64,000 bases of DNA from a virus. Each line of letters opens with the position of its first letter. Within the stretch, counting starts at the first letter, position 1. Shown piece by piece: positions 16,858 through 25,320 of the stretch. Location of the stretch: IMG/VR virus record IMGVR_UViG_3300032268_000986, positions 234,259 through 298,258 of that record. One strand, 5' to 3'. The translations under genes were made by a program, and so were the position numbers. The notes under the pieces are model-generated. The model worked only from the letters and a program-made list of their open reading frames with translations, was not told where the DNA came from and searched no databases.

Positions 16858-16995
16858 TTAGAAATGTAAAGGATTGCGTTTACGAAGGTGTGCCAGTGCG
16901 GCCTCTTTGCTGTCAAATCGACCCGAGATGGGTGTTTGATGTGCGCCACGCACAATGTACCAACCACCCAACACGGCATTGTATACCACTTTCAT
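16858..16995 (-). CDS. Small 45-aa protein
   Basis: A short ORF read directly: it begins MKVVYNAVLGGWYIVRG and contains SGRFDSKEAALAHLRKRNP. Its ATG overlaps the upstream TAA (TAATG), a typical coupled arrangement, and it fills exactly the gap between two genes. The sequence resembles a tiny beta-beta-alpha fold; function unknown. Confidence 0.55.
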   Translation of the reverse strand: MKVVYNAVLGGWYIVRGAHQTPISGRFDSKEAALAHLRKRNPLHF

Positions 16996-17267
16996 TATAC
17001 TGCCTCCAACATGTTAGCAGGCACACGCCACAACATGCCACCGTCTTTGACTGTGACATACTTGATGGCCACTTTGGTCACAGTACCAGTCACAGCCAGG
17101 CCACGTTTGATGCTGTAAAACTTCACAGCATCGCCTGCTTTGAAAGTTCGAATTTTGGTTTTGCGAAGTTGCTCGCGAGCATACTGTACCGCATTGGTGA
17201 TACTGGTGAGTTCATCGTTGGTAAAGTTACCAAACATGATTGCAGAGTTAATGTCTTTGATGTTCAT
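16995..17267 (-). CDS. Conserved small phage protein, KOW/SH3-like C-terminus
   Basis: A 90-aa protein. The N-terminal helix (FTNDELTSITNAVQYAREQL) is followed by a basic beta-rich half, KAGDAVKFYSIKRG...VTGTVTKVAIKYVTVKD, ending WRVPANMLE. The beta-rich part looks like an SH3/KOW-type nucleic-acid-binding barrel, and I recall similar proteins in T4-like cyanophages. ATG 17267 has GGAG 8 nt upstream, better than the GTG at 17270. It is driven by the early promoter at 17299-17327. Confidence 0.65.
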   Translation of the reverse strand: MNIKDINSAIMFGNFTNDELTSITNAVQYAREQLRKTKIRTFKAGDAVKFYSIKRGLAVTGTVTKVAIKYVTVKDGGMLWRVPANMLEAV

Positions 17268-17298
17268 CACAGGCTCCTTTTTGTTACACTATGCCTAT

Positions 17299-17327
17299 AT
17301 TATAGCAAATTGTGAATAATTGGTCAA
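17299..17327 (-). promoter_or_regulatory. Early promoter cassette, copy 1
   Basis: Minus-strand TTGACC (17327-17322), 17-nt spacer, TATAAT (17304-17299), followed by an AAAAAGGAGCC leader before the ATG at 17267. One of six near-identical cassettes in the window. Confidence 0.8.
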
Positions 17328-17333
17328 CCGTTT

Positions 17334-17723
17334 TTATACAGGTTGGCCTGCTACCAGTTTACGGATACGGTGGCCCATATCCTCTGGCGTGTCGCCTTTG
17401 CCTGTTAACATGTAGGCACCGTACTCGACCATGTCGGCACTTTTGAACTCTAGGTCGATGCCCAGGTTCTTGAACACAAGGTTCACTTGCTTTAGTGTTT
17501 CTTCCACAGTGCGATGAACAATTTCTTCATGGCCGGGGTCAACTTCGTCATCGTCGTAGCCGACTGTATCTGTCAGCACGTTACGAAAAGCCATTTGGTC
17601 GTCCATGATACAGAACTTGCCAAAGGCCTTGTTCAGGGTTTCGTCGCCAAAGTCCTCAATGTACTCACCAATTTCGTTAGTGTCAATGTCGTTAAGGTTT
17701 TCTTGTTTTGTGTATGTACGCAT
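17334..17723 (-). CDS. Acidic hypothetical protein
   Basis: A 129-aa strongly acidic protein (repeated Asp/Glu, for example YDDDEVDPGHEEIV). Unrecognised. Small acidic early proteins of phages often bind host enzymes, but nothing here identifies a target. AAAAAGGAGCCC leads into ATG 17723, and an early promoter cassette lies upstream at 17755-17783. Confidence 0.6.
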   Translation of the reverse strand: MRTYTKQENLNDIDTNEIGEYIEDFGDETLNKAFGKFCIMDDQMAFRNVLTDTVGYDDDEVDPGHEEIVHRTVEETLKQVNLVFKNLGIDLEFKSADMVEYGAYMLTGKGDTPEDMGHRIRKLVAGQPV

Positions 17724-17754
17724 TTCTGGGCTCCTTTTTGTTAAACTATGCTAT

Positions 17755-17783
17755 ATTATAGCAAATTGGCAATTATTGGTCAA
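17755..17783 (-). promoter_or_regulatory. Early promoter cassette, copy 2
   Basis: Minus-strand TTGACC (17783-17778), 17-nt spacer, TATAAT (17760-17755). The flanking GCTATAATATAG is shared with copies 1 and 5. It reads into the 129-aa acidic protein. Confidence 0.8.
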
Positions 17784-17799
17784 CCAGCATTTTGTACTA

Positions 17800-18204
17800 C
17801 TAAAGTAGTACAGCATTCAGCAGTTGATCTGTGGGCACACCATGCACTTGGTATCCTTCCATGACAGTGTCATAGTAGTGCTGGCTGGGCAAGGCCGGAT
17901 CATTGCCGGGTTGCATGCGATACACCCAGGCCAGCATTTGTCGGTCTTGTAGACAAATTGTGGCCTGCACACGATCGTAGTACCATGGATAGCCTTCCAG
18001 TCTGTCCAGGGCCTGCAGATGATACTGATCAATTCGCCAGGCCACGCCCTCAACATGGCTGTGCTCACAAGGTACCACGTCGGCATGATGTGCAAACCTA
18101 AACGAGTGCCCCAGTAACTGTGCTGGTCCCAGACTCAATGCACCACGGCAACGGTGATGCATTTCCTCTCTATTGGTGTTCATTCCATATGCAAAATATA
18201 TCAT
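17800..18204 (-). CDS. Gamma-glutamylcyclotransferase (AIG2)-like protein
   Basis: A 134-aa protein with the GGCT/AIG2 fold. The N-terminus MIYFAYGMNTN matches the family's YGSN-type substrate loop, and ALDRLEGYPWYYDR matches the conserved E/D region followed by Y-x-R. In bacteria such proteins cleave gamma-glutamyl-amines or remain uncharacterised. The start must be ATG 18204 because the fold needs that segment. The -10 box of the promoter ends 7 nt before this ATG, so the mRNA is probably leaderless. Confidence 0.75.
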   Translation of the reverse strand: MIYFAYGMNTNREEMHHRCRGALSLGPAQLLGHSFRFAHHADVVPCEHSHVEGVAWRIDQYHLQALDRLEGYPWYYDRVQATICLQDRQMLAWVYRMQPGNDPALPSQHYYDTVMEGYQVHGVPTDQLLNAVLL

Positions 18205-18210
18205 ACAAGT

Positions 18211-18239
18211 ATTATAAGATAAAATGAATATTTGGTCAA
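18211..18239 (-). promoter_or_regulatory. Early promoter cassette, copy 3 (probably leaderless)
   Basis: Minus-strand TTGACC (18239-18234), 17-nt spacer, TATAAT (18216-18211). The predicted start site coincides with the A of the GGCT-like ATG at 18204. Confidence 0.75.
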
Positions 18240-18246
18240 CCATGAG

Positions 18247-18269
18247 AAACCCTGCACAGGGCAGGGTTT
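18247..18269. terminator. Hairpin, likely terminator after the outer-membrane gene
   Basis: A perfect 9-bp stem (AAACCCTGC / GCAGGGTTT) with a 5-nt loop. Short T-runs flank it on both strands (plus GTTTTG, minus GTTTCTC), so it may end transcripts from either side. It lies between the stop at 18304 and promoter copy 3. Confidence 0.55.
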
Positions 18270-18303
18270 TGTTGTGAAATTACAACAGTATTAGAACTTG
18301 TGT

Positions 18304-18855
18304 TTAGAAACTACGTGTGTAAAATAATCCAACAATGTTTTGATCGCTGTCGCCACGCTGTCTGTCAAATCTCATGCCAACTGCATCCTGCTTTGTTAGT
18401 GCATAGCTTGCACTTACGCGAGCGGTGTGTGTTTGATCGTTATTTGTTTCTGGATCAAAGGATGAACGATAGCGATATCCAACTCGGGTATTGAATGGGC
18501 CAATTGGCATGGTTATGCCAGGTTCAACTACCCAGTAACTGGTGTTGCCTTTGGTACTGAATCTTTCACCAACTGCGCCACGAACATATCCTTTTACACT
18601 GCCAAAGAGTGGAGCACTATAGGCCAGGCCGCTTTCGACGCGGGTGGTTATTGTCATAGCAGCGGTGTCGGCTTGTGTTTGACCGATGACAACATCGCCA
18701 GCAAGACTTTTGCTAAAGTCATGTTTGTAAGCCATTCGGTACACAGTAGCGTCAGACGAGTTAATGCCTTGAACGTTTCGTGTCTCTAAAGAAATACTGT
18801 CAGCCGCAGCCACAGTGGAAATGGCCAAGGCCAAGATTGCAAAGATTTTCTTCAT
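18304..18855 (-). CDS. Predicted outer-membrane beta-barrel protein
   Basis: A 183-aa protein with a clear signal peptide (MKKIFAILALAISTVAAADS; cleavage near AAA/DS). The mature part alternates polar and aromatic residues in strand-like segments (GYVRGAVGERF, TRVGYRYRSSF, ARVSASYAL) and ends GLFYTRSF, the terminal Phe that BAM recognises in Gram-negative porins. It should form an 8-10 strand barrel in the host outer membrane. AAGGAG precedes ATG 18855, and it has its own TTGACT-N17-TATACT promoter. Role unknown; blocking superinfection is a reasonable guess. Confidence 0.7.
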   Translation of the reverse strand: MKKIFAILALAISTVAAADSISLETRNVQGINSSDATVYRMAYKHDFSKSLAGDVVIGQTQADTAAMTITTRVESGLAYSAPLFGSVKGYVRGAVGERFSTKGNTSYWVVEPGITMPIGPFNTRVGYRYRSSFDPETNNDQTHTARVSASYALTKQDAVGMRFDRQRGDSDQNIVGLFYTRSF

Positions 18856-18885
18856 GTAATTCTCCTTTGATAATGAAGTGTGTCT

Positions 18886-18914
18886 AGTATACAAGATTTG
18901 TACACAAGAGTCAA
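18886..18914 (-). promoter_or_regulatory. Promoter of the outer-membrane protein gene
   Basis: Minus-strand TTGACT (18914-18909), 17-nt spacer, TATACT (18891-18886). The next gene begins at 18855 after a normal leader with a ribosome binding site. Confidence 0.7.
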
Positions 18915-18919
18915 GCTGA

Positions 18920-18936
18920 GTTGATATTATATCAAC
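18920..18936. promoter_or_regulatory. 17-bp palindrome upstream of the -35 box
   Basis: GTTGATAT-T-ATATCAAC, a perfect inverted repeat with 8-bp arms, 5 nt upstream of the -35 box at 18914. It could be an operator. It also lies just after the stop at 18938 and might instead be an RNA hairpin, but there is no T-run. Confidence 0.4.
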
Positions 18937-18937
18937 A

Positions 18938-20947
18938 TCAACATTGAACCAGGTTTACCGCACTGGGCGGTGTTATTTCGGCATCTGACGGAATTGCCAG
19001 AGCCGCAGTGCCAATGCCGGCAGCATCAAGCCGAACTTGATTCTGTGCCTGGCGTAATGACCCTACCAGAGCTTGTCCAGCCAAGATTGTGGTATCAGCA
19101 ATTTCAGACAAGAACTGGTTTGGGCCACCGGCAACAGTCTGTGGACCGTATGTAGCTAGGTTTTGCACCAGGGCCAACACACTGGTTTTTTCACCAGATT
19201 GTAGATTGAAGTAATCAATTGAGGCCTGTGTTTGATATGCTTTTTCAGAACTCAATCTAGCAGCCATGTCATTAAAACAGGTGTTAAGGCTTGCCACTTG
19301 TGTGGGATAGCTTGAGACTACTGTGGCAATTTGACCAGTAGCAGTGGCAATAAGTGATTGCATGGCAGCATCGGATGCCGCGGTCTGCATGCTGTTGTAG
19401 GTGGCAGTGAGTGCAGTCAATGCTCCAGCTGTGATAAGACTTTGCATCACCGCAGTGGCACTGACCAAACACTCGGTATGCGTAAGTCCCAGTGCAGTGC
19501 CCAGCACATCGTTGTTGTTGATGGTGCCGTTGGCACCTGATCCAGTGGCCACCGAGTTGGCAAAATAACTGGTAACTGATGCATCCACCGGTGTGGTTTG
19601 TGCTTCAATCAAGGGCAGGTCACACATGGTGTTCAAGCCTCCCAGGGTAGCAGGTGCCCAGTAACTGGTGTTGGTAATGTCCGTGCCTGGCGGAACATCT
19701 TGTTGAGCACGATAGTTAGTGGGTGTTGTTCCAGACACAGCAACCACACTGTTGGCTAGATACTCGTTGACTGAGTTCCAGGTCTGCGGTGTGTTTCCCA
19801 GTATGGTCTCGGCCAGTTCGGGCAACGTGGTGTTGTTGATGTTGCCAATTTGTTGCAGGCTGACCTGTATTGCTTTGTTGGCAGTGGCTGTGGATTGTGG
19901 GATTATTTTACCAAGTGCATCACAGGCATTGTTGACCGGCAAGTTGACTTCCACTGCCGGGGCCACTGCCGATGATACTGATTCAGGACCATTGTAGATT
20001 GGTATGGGCCCGTTGATGGTGGGTGTTTGCAAGGACTGGTAACTCAAGGGAAATACCTTGACTGGATCCAGCAGATCTGCCATGCTGGCAATATTGGGAG
20101 TGGTCACATCAAGAATATCCAGCACTTGTGACAAAGCAGTGTCTTTGACACTGACCATGGCGTTGTAGGCCAGACGCTGAAGTTGATCAAACTCGTTTTG
20201 CGTTAGTCCATTGGGATTGAGCAGGCCATAACGGTTGTCATTGACTAGGTCTGCAATGTTGCTGTCAGTTAGTCCAGTTGCCAGCAATGCAGGTTTGACC
20301 AGGGGCAAGGTGTCTCCACGTATTTTTCCCTGTTGTGAAATTTGTTGCAACAGTCCAGCCGGAGTTCCATACAATTCAAGATTGCTTAGATCCACTAGAT
20401 TGCCCTGACGTGCTAGATCAATGCCAAAGTTTTCAAGATCAGGATTCACACTGTAAATGTTGTTGGTCACAAGATCATTCATGTTGGTAAAGAATGGTCC
20501 AAGATAGCTGTTGGCATTCACTGCTGACTCAATGAAACTGTTGGTGGTTCCAAGATAGCCTTGCACTGCCATGAAGCCCTGTGCAAATTTTCCTATATCA
20601 CCGTCACCAAGGTAGGCATTGCCAGTTTGTTCAATCAGGCCAGTGAAGCCGGCTGGATCAACCACAGGTGTCAGTGTGGTGTAGGCAGCAGGGATACTGT
20701 CGCCCAGGGCAGGGCAGTTGGTGGCGCCCAGACTCTGCAATGACAGCAGGGTGGCAGCAGTGGCGTCGGTGGCATAGGTCTTGGCTGCAAAATTGTCAAT
20801 TGCGGTGCGCAGGTATTGAATAGGTGTTAGACTGTTGAAAGCCAACAATGCCGCTGTCAAGTCAGCAGGAAGTCCGCCAATGCCGGTGTTGTTGAGAAGT
20901 CCAGCGGCTGCTGTGAGTTGAAGTGGTGATGTAACTGATGTTGTCAT
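18938..20947 (-). CDS. Large virion-type structural protein
   Basis: A 669-aa protein rich in Ala, Thr, Asn, Leu and Ser with very few Lys, no signal peptide or enzyme motif. This composition is typical of virion proteins. It is 1 nt downstream of the PAAR gene, which suggests a tail or baseplate part, perhaps a protein injected with or attached to the tail tip. No family recognised. Confidence 0.6.
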   Translation of the reverse strand: MTTSVTSPLQLTAAAGLLNNTGIGGLPADLTAALLAFNSLTPIQYLRTAIDNFAAKTYATDATAATLLSLQSLGATNCPALGDSIPAAYTTLTPVVDPAGFTGLIEQTGNAYLGDGDIGKFAQGFMAVQGYLGTTNSFIESAVNANSYLGPFFTNMNDLVTNNIYSVNPDLENFGIDLARQGNLVDLSNLELYGTPAGLLQQISQQGKIRGDTLPLVKPALLATGLTDSNIADLVNDNRYGLLNPNGLTQNEFDQLQRLAYNAMVSVKDTALSQVLDILDVTTPNIASMADLLDPVKVFPLSYQSLQTPTINGPIPIYNGPESVSSAVAPAVEVNLPVNNACDALGKIIPQSTATANKAIQVSLQQIGNINNTTLPELAETILGNTPQTWNSVNEYLANSVVAVSGTTPTNYRAQQDVPPGTDITNTSYWAPATLGGLNTMCDLPLIEAQTTPVDASVTSYFANSVATGSGANGTINNNDVLGTALGLTHTECLVSATAVMQSLITAGALTALTATYNSMQTAASDAAMQSLIATATGQIATVVSSYPTQVASLNTCFNDMAARLSSEKAYQTQASIDYFNLQSGEKTSVLALVQNLATYGPQTVAGGPNQFLSEIADTTILAGQALVGSLRQAQNQVRLDAAGIGTAALAIPSDAEITPPSAVNLVQC

Positions 20948-20948
20948 G

Positions 20949-21236
20949 TTAGCCTACGTTTACTGTGCCACTGCCAGATGATCTGGCATGACCACATGTG
21001 TCTGAATTGCCGTCCACATTGATGGCAATACCTCCGGCCTTGACTGACCCAACACCACCAGAGGTCACTGCACTGCAATGCACTGGTGGACACCCACGAC
21101 GTCCACAGCAGGGATGCGGTGTCACTGAAGTACCGTCCACAACGACTGGGCGATTGTTGACTCTAACCGAGCCAACTCCGCCGCTGGCCACGCCGCCAGC
21201 ACCGTTGGGATCACCTTGTCGTTGTGCCGCTGGCAT
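20949..21236 (-). CDS. PAAR-domain tail tip protein
   Basis: A 95-aa Gly/Val/Pro-rich protein with the PAAR pattern: AAQRQGDPNGAGGVASGG at the N-terminus, PHPCCGRRGCPPVHC in the middle and a late DTCGHARS, giving His/Cys residues for the metal site at the spike apex. It corresponds to T4 gp5.4, the sharp tip on the central spike. Its neighbour at 18938 is likely another tail component. Confidence 0.85.
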   Translation of the reverse strand: MPAAQRQGDPNGAGGVASGGVGSVRVNNRPVVVDGTSVTPHPCCGRRGCPPVHCSAVTSGGVGSVKAGGIAINVDGNSDTCGHARSSGSGTVNVG

Positions 21237-21237
21237 G

Positions 21238-21546
21238 TTAACCCAGTATCAACTTTTTCTCAGGCACCTTGATGCCGGTCACAGCTTCAATGTATTTCAT
21301 GCGAACTGAATCATCAGTACGAGCATACAGAGCAACACTGTTGCTGTTCAGTGTGATGGTTTCCTGCGGGTCAGAAGTAAACATCGTGGGCACCAGACCC
21401 AGCCCCTGCGGCCCCGGAGCCACGCTGACCGGATCTTCCAGGGTGGCTGTGCTGCCAACGCACGATGTCACCTTGGCCACTAATTCTTCACCAGAGTTTA
21501 ATTTAAAGGTATAAACTTTACCTGTTTCAAGTACAAGTTGCATCAT
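21238..21546 (-). CDS. Small beta-rich hypothetical protein
   Basis: A 102-aa protein beginning MMQLVLETGKVYTFKLNSGEELVAKV, an LSm/SH3-like beta pattern. Unrecognised beyond that. It overlaps the glutaredoxin stop, and its own stop is followed by the PAAR gene, so it bridges the metabolic and tail groups. ATG 21543 is an alternative start. Confidence 0.55.
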   Translation of the reverse strand: MMQLVLETGKVYTFKLNSGEELVAKVTSCVGSTATLEDPVSVAPGPQGLGLVPTMFTSDPQETITLNSNSVALYARTDDSVRMKYIEAVTGIKVPEKKLILG

Positions 21547-21764
21547 GTTAATTTCACTTTCAGTTCGTTAAATCCGCCCACTAACTCTTCGTCAATAAAG
21601 ATCTGTGGCACTGTTCTAGCTGTGGGCACAGCTTCCAACAGTTGTTCTCGAGTCCAGTCACGACTCATGTTGCGTTCTTCAAATTCAATACCTTTTTGTT
21701 TGAGCAGGGCCTTGGCCTGGTCGCAGTAAGGACATTGATCTTTTGACCATACAATTGCTTTCAT
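21543..21764 (-). CDS. Glutaredoxin
   Basis: A 73-aa glutaredoxin with a CPYC active site (11-14), TVPQIFID (the cis-Pro TVP) and GGFNEL. It would reduce disulfides with glutathione and can recycle class I ribonucleotide reductase, whose subunits are encoded just upstream in the same direction. T4 NrdC plays the equivalent role. Confidence 0.93.
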   Translation of the reverse strand: MKAIVWSKDQCPYCDQAKALLKQKGIEFEERNMSRDWTREQLLEAVPTARTVPQIFIDEELVGGFNELKVKLT

Positions 21765-21784
21765 TTAGTTTCCTCGGTTGTTAA

Positions 21785-22870
21785 TTATTGAAACGGTACT
21801 CTTGGGATAGTAATAATACTTGGAAGTGTGTGACTCTTATGGTCGTGTGGCTTGTGCGGCTTGTGCGGTGCGCCGTGAGGTTTGTTGTGTGCTCTCAAAT
21901 CAGCTGACCCCAGGGCTTGGTCATAGTTGACTGCGCCTCTAAAACACCCAACAGCGTATGGAAATTCACGGTTCAAGTGATAGTGATAGATATTCTGCAT
22001 CTTGCCGTCCCACATCACTGGATGAGTGTGTCCATGACATTCGTCCAGTTGGGCATTAGTGACCATTTTGCCATCATCGCCTCTGGGACCATAGATGCCA
22101 AAGCCGTCTAGGGCATAACCAAATAAAGGTGAATGACCTTCTGTGCCTTGATTGGGGAAACACTTCCATGAATAACCATGCAAGTGATATTGTTGAGCAT
22201 AAGGATGACCCCAGCATTGGTCAACTGGCAACACTGAAGCTGGTGGGTACCATGCTGTGTTGCTGGCGTTTGCAATCTCAGCATGCCACACTGTGCCTGT
22301 GAGTGTGACACCAATTGGCAATGCGGCAATGGGATTTGGTTTGGCACTGACCTTGGGATATTTAGGTAGTTGAATATTTAAAACATAGGGACTAACGCCA
22401 ATGGCTGCGGCACTGGAATAGTCTGAACCAGGAATGCCTGTTCTAAAATCGTGTCCACCGGGTGCCACACTGTAATATTTGTAAGCAGGGGTGCCGGGCT
22501 GTACTGGAAAGTCGCCCATTGGGGTATTTGGCAATCCATTGCCCACAAAATAACGATAGTTGGCATCTTCGGTAATGGCAAACACACTGCCTTCCTTGGC
22601 ATAGTCCGTGGCATATTTGGTACCACTCACATATGGCATCTTTGCGATGACCACAGTGTTGTTTGTAGTATCCATCCAAGGCTGTGTGCTTAGTTTAAAT
22701 CTTGTGTTGGCCGGAACTGCCGCAAGAAAATCTGCAGCCATGAACAGTCCATTGCGTTGGGCCTGGTAAGGACTTATGGTTCCGGCGCTTAACAATGTTG
22801 TCGGTGCATCTTGGGCCGCAACCACATGGCTACATAGAGCCAATGCAAATGCTAATAAGATTTTTTTCAT
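21785..22870 (-). CDS. Secreted YHYH-domain protein
   Basis: A 361-aa protein with a signal peptide (MKKILLAFALALCSHVVAAQ). YHLHGYSWKC, DECHGHTHP, IYHYHLNREF and a GCFRG end identify the YHYH domain, which is of unknown function. The tail (KPHGAPHKPHKPHDHKSH) is a His-rich repeat likely to bind metal ions. It should be exported to the periplasm. It is placed between nrdB/PGDYG and glutaredoxin. AAGGAAAC lies before the ATG. Confidence 0.75.
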   Translation of the reverse strand: MKKILLAFALALCSHVVAAQDAPTTLLSAGTISPYQAQRNGLFMAADFLAAVPANTRFKLSTQPWMDTTNNTVVIAKMPYVSGTKYATDYAKEGSVFAITEDANYRYFVGNGLPNTPMGDFPVQPGTPAYKYYSVAPGGHDFRTGIPGSDYSSAAAIGVSPYVLNIQLPKYPKVSAKPNPIAALPIGVTLTGTVWHAEIANASNTAWYPPASVLPVDQCWGHPYAQQYHLHGYSWKCFPNQGTEGHSPLFGYALDGFGIYGPRGDDGKMVTNAQLDECHGHTHPVMWDGKMQNIYHYHLNREFPYAVGCFRGAVNYDQALGSADLRAHNKPHGAPHKPHKPHDHKSHTLPSIITIPRVPFQ

Positions 22871-23281
22871 TTAGTTTCCTTTTGTTGGTATGTGGTATGT
22901 TTTGGCAAAGATGTCTGTTTTAACAACACCGTAATCACCTGGGCCATGACGAACAATATAGTCATTGCCTTTGGTGTATTCTAAGTTGCCCCAGCTGGCT
23001 TTTACCACACCGTCATGGTCAGCCAGTCGAGCTGTTTTCATGATCTTCTTGGGAGTAGCTGTGCCATCACCGTTGTCGTCGTAGTACGCAGAGAACTTGA
23101 TGGGACTCACAGGATACCGCTCGCCCTTGGGGCCTGTGATGATCTTGTGACCCACAGTGTAGTTCACAGGACCTTCTAGGGTGTCTACTGTGCCGTTGTC
23201 TGTGGCAGTTTCATAGCTAATGGGCGTTGGATGCTTGTAGGTTGTAAATCCACCTTGCTTGAACCAGTTGTCGTCAATCAT
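22871..23281 (-). CDS. PGDYG-family protein
   Basis: A 136-aa beta-rich protein with the signature HGPGDYGVVK near residue 111 and a preceding YEKGNDYIV-like segment (YTKGNDYIV). The family is uncharacterised. It overlaps the nrdB stop (ATGA) and is followed at once by the YHYH gene, so it is part of the nrd transcript. Confidence 0.65.
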   Translation of the reverse strand: MIDDNWFKQGGFTTYKHPTPISYETATDNGTVDTLEGPVNYTVGHKIITGPKGERYPVSPIKFSAYYDDNGDGTATPKKIMKTARLADHDGVVKASWGNLEYTKGNDYIVRHGPGDYGVVKTDIFAKTYHIPTKGN

Positions 23282-24378
23282 AAATTAGGCAATTCCTCGT
23301 AGTCAATGGCATCTCCCATGACACCAATAACATAGTTAGTTGATTCGTTTTCCTGGAGCGCAGTTTGTTTCTTGCTGGTGTCCACATGCTTGTTGAACCA
23401 CGGTATGGGTGTGCTTCTGGGTGCTGGTTCTAAATACTTGATACCAATTTCCTTGAGAGCATTGGCTGCTGTATAATCCACAAAGTCACGCAAGATGTTG
23501 GCATTGAGACCAATCACTGGACCATACTTGAACAAGTGGTTGGCCCAGTCTTTTTCTTCACGAATTACATCCAAGTATAACTGATACACTTCTCGCTCAC
23601 ACTCGGCTTTGGCTGCGGCAAAGCGTGGATCTTCTTTTACAACTTGATTGATCAACCACCCTGTCCAGTCCCGGTGCAGGATTTCGTCTTGTAAAATCAA
23701 CTGAATGATGTTGCCATTGCCAATAAAGATACGGTTCTCTACCATGGCCAAGCTGGTGGCAAACGATACCATGAAACGGAATGCTTCCAATGCATAGCTG
23801 GCATTGAGTGCCAACCAAATTGCTCGGATGTGTTCACTCTCTGTGATTAGTTCGCCTGCTTCTTTACGACAGTTGATCACATGCAATGCATCGTAGTAGT
23901 TGCCCACACTGCTTGCCATGTCCACAATCTCTTGTGTGTCGTGAATGGTGTTGAACACATCCTTGGGCACGTTGTAGATGTTACGGATAATATGACTGTA
24001 GCTGCGACTATGAATATTGGTTTCAAAGAAGCTCCAGTTGAACATCAAGGCTTCCAGTTCAGGAATGCCCACCACAGGAGTAAACACCTGTGCTGGTCCA
24101 CGACCTTGCAAACTATCTAGAGCTGTTTGACGCAACAGGTTTGATGTAAAGATGTGTTTCACAGTGTCTGACGCTTCCTTGAAGTCATTGGCATCTTTGG
24201 TCAACGATACTTCTTCTGGCACCCAAAAGAACCCCCGGGCCTCTTGTTCAAATTTCACAAGTTTGTTGTACTTGACTTCTTCAAATCGTTGAATGGTCAC
24301 GGGACCGGCAGGGTCCAAGAACATTTTACGATTGAGATAATCTGTTTTTGTTGATAAATTATATTGTTCTTTGCTCAT
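23278..24378 (-). CDS. nrdB: Ribonucleotide reductase class I beta subunit
   Basis: A 366-aa NrdB, full length for class Ia. The core motif ETNIHSRSYSHIIRN holds a metal-ligand Glu, a His and the radical-forming Tyr; a second ligand helix (ILQDEILHRDW) supplies Glu and His. With NrdA it makes dNTPs from NDPs. The Glu-to-His spacing in the first motif is one residue longer than in the E. coli ETIHSRSY form, which I believe is a natural variant but should be checked. It starts directly after the methyltransferase stop (TAAATG). Confidence 0.93.
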   Translation of the reverse strand: MSKEQYNLSTKTDYLNRKMFLDPAGPVTIQRFEEVKYNKLVKFEQEARGFFWVPEEVSLTKDANDFKEASDTVKHIFTSNLLRQTALDSLQGRGPAQVFTPVVGIPELEALMFNWSFFETNIHSRSYSHIIRNIYNVPKDVFNTIHDTQEIVDMASSVGNYYDALHVINCRKEAGELITESEHIRAIWLALNASYALEAFRFMVSFATSLAMVENRIFIGNGNIIQLILQDEILHRDWTGWLINQVVKEDPRFAAAKAECEREVYQLYLDVIREEKDWANHLFKYGPVIGLNANILRDFVDYTAANALKEIGIKYLEPAPRSTPIPWFNKHVDTSKKQTALQENESTNYVIGVMGDAIDYEELPNL

Positions 24379-25320
24379 TTATGTTTCCAGTGAATACTTA
24401 ATTATGCCGCTGCGAACACTGTGTTCAACAACCAAGTTGTGCTGTGGCTTGACCAAGATAACAGGGTTTTCCCCAGGTCCCCAGTGTCCGGTGTCCAGGT
24501 AAAGTTTGTCTGAATCTTGTTGCATGCCCATGCGAGGCACAACCAACACTGTTTTATCACGCCAGTTGTCAGTGGGTATTTCAAGCACCAACGAACGTGT
24601 GTCTTTGTTCCAGGTCATGACACAGTAACTGGCCACACAGGTGCCTGCTTGTACTGCTCGCATGTATGGAATCCAATTCCAAATAGTGGAAACTTCTCGA
24701 TCAAATTGCATAATGCCATTGGTTAGTTCTATTGGCGGTGTGGGCAAGAACGTACAATCGTATGTTTTACATAATAATTCATTTACTGTGCGCACAAACT
24801 CCGAATCAATATCTACTCCTGGATTGAATATCCTGTTGACTTCTTCTTGTTGTTGTATGCCACATGCAAAACTATCTGGAACTTCTACTGCCCACATTTC
24901 TAAAAAATACTTGCCGGGTAAAAACGTAGATTTTTCATCACGTGGCAAACTATTCCACAATCCTTCCCACCACAAGTTGCCATTCACAGTCTCTGTAAAT
25001 GTAATAGGCGTGGGCTGATAGTTGTGATCATAACGTTCATTGATCAACTCAATTCGATCTGCCAGTTTTAATTGTTTAATAATTTCGCAACCAAGTTGAT
25101 AACGATCATGGTCAATTTCGAATGCACGAATATGTCTGGCACCATGTTTTAGTGCCAACATTGATAACAATCCTGTGCCAAACCCAATGTCGGTACAGTG
25201 TTGATTGGCCACATAACGAGAGAGAATTCTCTCGTAAAATTGATTGCGAACAAAGTCATTGATCATGTTGAGGTTAACACCATCGTGTTGATACCAATCA
25301 ATCTTGTTTAAAAAATCCAT
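24379..25320 (-). CDS. SAM-dependent methyltransferase, PRMT-like
   Basis: A 313-aa class I methyltransferase. Motif I is CTDIGFGTGLLSMLA, followed by an acidic end of the next strand (RAFEID). A later ETVNGNLWWEGLW resembles the double-Glu loop of protein arginine methyltransferases, and the C-terminal half is a PRMT-like beta barrel. Target unknown. ATG 25320 overlaps the stop of the small membrane protein (TAATG) and is preferred over 25359. Confidence 0.65.
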   Translation of the reverse strand: MDFLNKIDWYQHDGVNLNMINDFVRNQFYERILSRYVANQHCTDIGFGTGLLSMLALKHGARHIRAFEIDHDRYQLGCEIIKQLKLADRIELINERYDHNYQPTPITFTETVNGNLWWEGLWNSLPRDEKSTFLPGKYFLEMWAVEVPDSFACGIQQQEEVNRIFNPGVDIDSEFVRTVNELLCKTYDCTFLPTPPIELTNGIMQFDREVSTIWNWIPYMRAVQAGTCVASYCVMTWNKDTRSLVLEIPTDNWRDKTVLVVPRMGMQQDSDKLYLDTGHWGPGENPVILVKPQHNLVVEHSVRSGIIKYSLET

